From Arthrobacter psychrochitiniphilus (GTDB lineage: Bacteria; Actinomycetota; Actinomycetes; Actinomycetales; Micrococcaceae), in the NCBI RefSeq assembly GCF_003185915.1, contig NZ_QHLZ01000002.1, forward strand, positions 124,001-188,000: a stretch of DNA of 64,000 nt, given 5' to 3'. Below the pieces are notes generated by a model. It was not told the origin of the DNA, searched no databases, and saw only the letters and a list, made by a program, of their open reading frames with translations. The translations under genes and the position numbers were made by a program. This document shows, one piece after another, positions 63,606 through 64,000 of this stretch (position 1 is its first letter; every line of letters begins with the position of its first letter).

Positions 63606-64000
63606 TCAAAAGTTAGAAAATATCTGAAATAATATTGATTTGTGACACCAAAGGTACGGAAAATTCACCGCCGCAGGAGGTTCAGCGCCACATGCATGGC
63701 TCAAAATAGCCCGCAAACAAGGGACACCCTCACTATTGACCACACCATAAGCACCATTGCTGAACCGGTTCAGCAAGCGGCAGTTGTTACCCATCCGTTA
63801 TAAGGAAGATAAAAAATTAACGGGCTCGCGGGCTAGCGCGTGGGGGCCTCATAAGGGGCTTGCCTCTTGCCGGAAAGCACCGCAGCTCACTCTCGAGCCA
63901 CCCCTGGAGACCGCGCTAGAAGAGGTTCCGCCCTAGGCTCTCACGGAGCTGAAATACACCGGGGCAGGCTTGAATATTGCGAGGTTCGTGGCCGCCAATA
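63606..64000. other. About 395 bases without a confident gene
   Basis: No convincing complete gene is seen from 63490 to the window end. 63606-63660 is AT-rich. A 20-bp perfect palindrome lies at 63757-63776. A minus-strand frame from the window edge ends at 63933-63935 (TAG) and encodes 21 residues (LAATNLAIFKPAPVYFSSVR and A); with GC-rich third positions it may be the tail of a gene running in from beyond the window, but this cannot be confirmed. Confidence 0.4.
63757..63776. promoter_or_regulatory. 20-bp perfect palindrome, probable LacI-type operator
   Basis: TTGCTGAACCGGTTCAGCAA is a perfect 20-bp palindrome with a central CCGG, as expected for LacI-family operators that control sugar importers. 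It lies about 150 bases upstream of the predicted promoter of the sugar ABC operon, so it could serve that operon or an unseen neighbouring gene. No regulator gene is within the window. Confidence 0.65.

Noticed and set aside
63606..63794. 62-codon minus-strand frame upstream of the sugar operon
   Set aside because: Cys- and Asn-rich translation unlike neighbouring proteins, no ribosome site, and it covers the palindrome and AT-rich promoter region.

Overview
The window looks like chromosomal DNA of a high-GC actinobacterium of the Arthrobacter / Micrococcaceae type. The support is a mycothiol-type DinB/MDMPI enzyme, a RamB-type acetate regulator divergent from isocitrate lyase, an Asp23/DUF2273/DUF6286 envelope-stress operon, and a homoprotocatechuate 2,3-dioxygenase whose active-site residues all match the Arthrobacter globiformis / Brevibacterium fuscum enzymes. 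No rRNA, tRNA, transposase, prophage or CRISPR array was recognised.

Layout. 1-1.7 kb: end of an Lhr helicase gene translationally coupled to a Nei-type DNA glycosylase. 1.7-5.7 kb: an MDMPI-family enzyme, a lipoprotein coupled to a WXG100-like protein of unknown function, and an RluA-type pseudouridine synthase. 5.8-9.9 kb: a tightly overlapping minus-strand operon with three Asp23-like proteins, small membrane proteins, an ECF sigma factor and a zinc-finger anti-sigma-like protein fused to an Asp23-like domain. 10-14 kb: PEP carboxylase followed by a very long hairpin. 13.4-29.2 kb: mostly ordinary metabolic and housekeeping genes, including tRNA-guanine transglycosylase convergent with a YhhQ-type queuosine-precursor transporter.

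29.2-46.4 kb is the main catabolic region. A double-length Lrp/AsnC regulator is divergent from a polar-amino-acid ABC importer, a D-2-hydroxyacid dehydrogenase, a YtcJ-type amidohydrolase, a ThDP-dependent 2-oxoacid decarboxylase-like enzyme, an M20 amidohydrolase and a GabD-like aldehyde dehydrogenase. A homoprotocatechuate meta-cleavage operon follows on the same strand (FAH-RraA fusion, HpaE, HpaD, HpaH, HpaI). My main hypothesis is that the first block converts an imported, possibly acylated, aromatic amino-acid-like compound through 2-hydroxyacid, 2-oxoacid and aldehyde to an arylacetate, and the second block opens and degrades the ring; the GabD-like enzyme could instead consume the succinate semialdehyde that is released. 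No 4-hydroxyphenylacetate hydroxylase and no separate HpaF isomerase are visible.

46.4-53.1 kb: two membrane proteins, then a minus-strand catabolic operon (SDR, acyl-CoA dehydrogenase, APH-like phosphotransferase, with a FAD aromatic hydroxylase downstream). 53.3-59.1 kb: a GIY-YIG protein and small ORFs, then RamB divergent from the glyoxylate-shunt genes aceA and aceB. 59.2-64 kb: a FrnE-type DsbA protein and a sugar ABC transporter (MalG-, MalF- and solute-binding-type subunits), with a repeat array between the binding protein and the MalF-type permease gene and a 20-bp perfect palindrome upstream.

Non-coding structure is rich. It includes a 30-bp-arm hairpin after ppc, alternating palindromic units between two divergent genes, tandem long hairpins after aceB, a 14-bp perfect-stem hairpin between aceA and aceB, a mosaic of hairpins and 22-bp direct repeats in the sugar-transporter operon, and two regulator genes (lrp-like and ramB) whose -10 boxes sit six bases from the ATG, predicting leaderless mRNAs.
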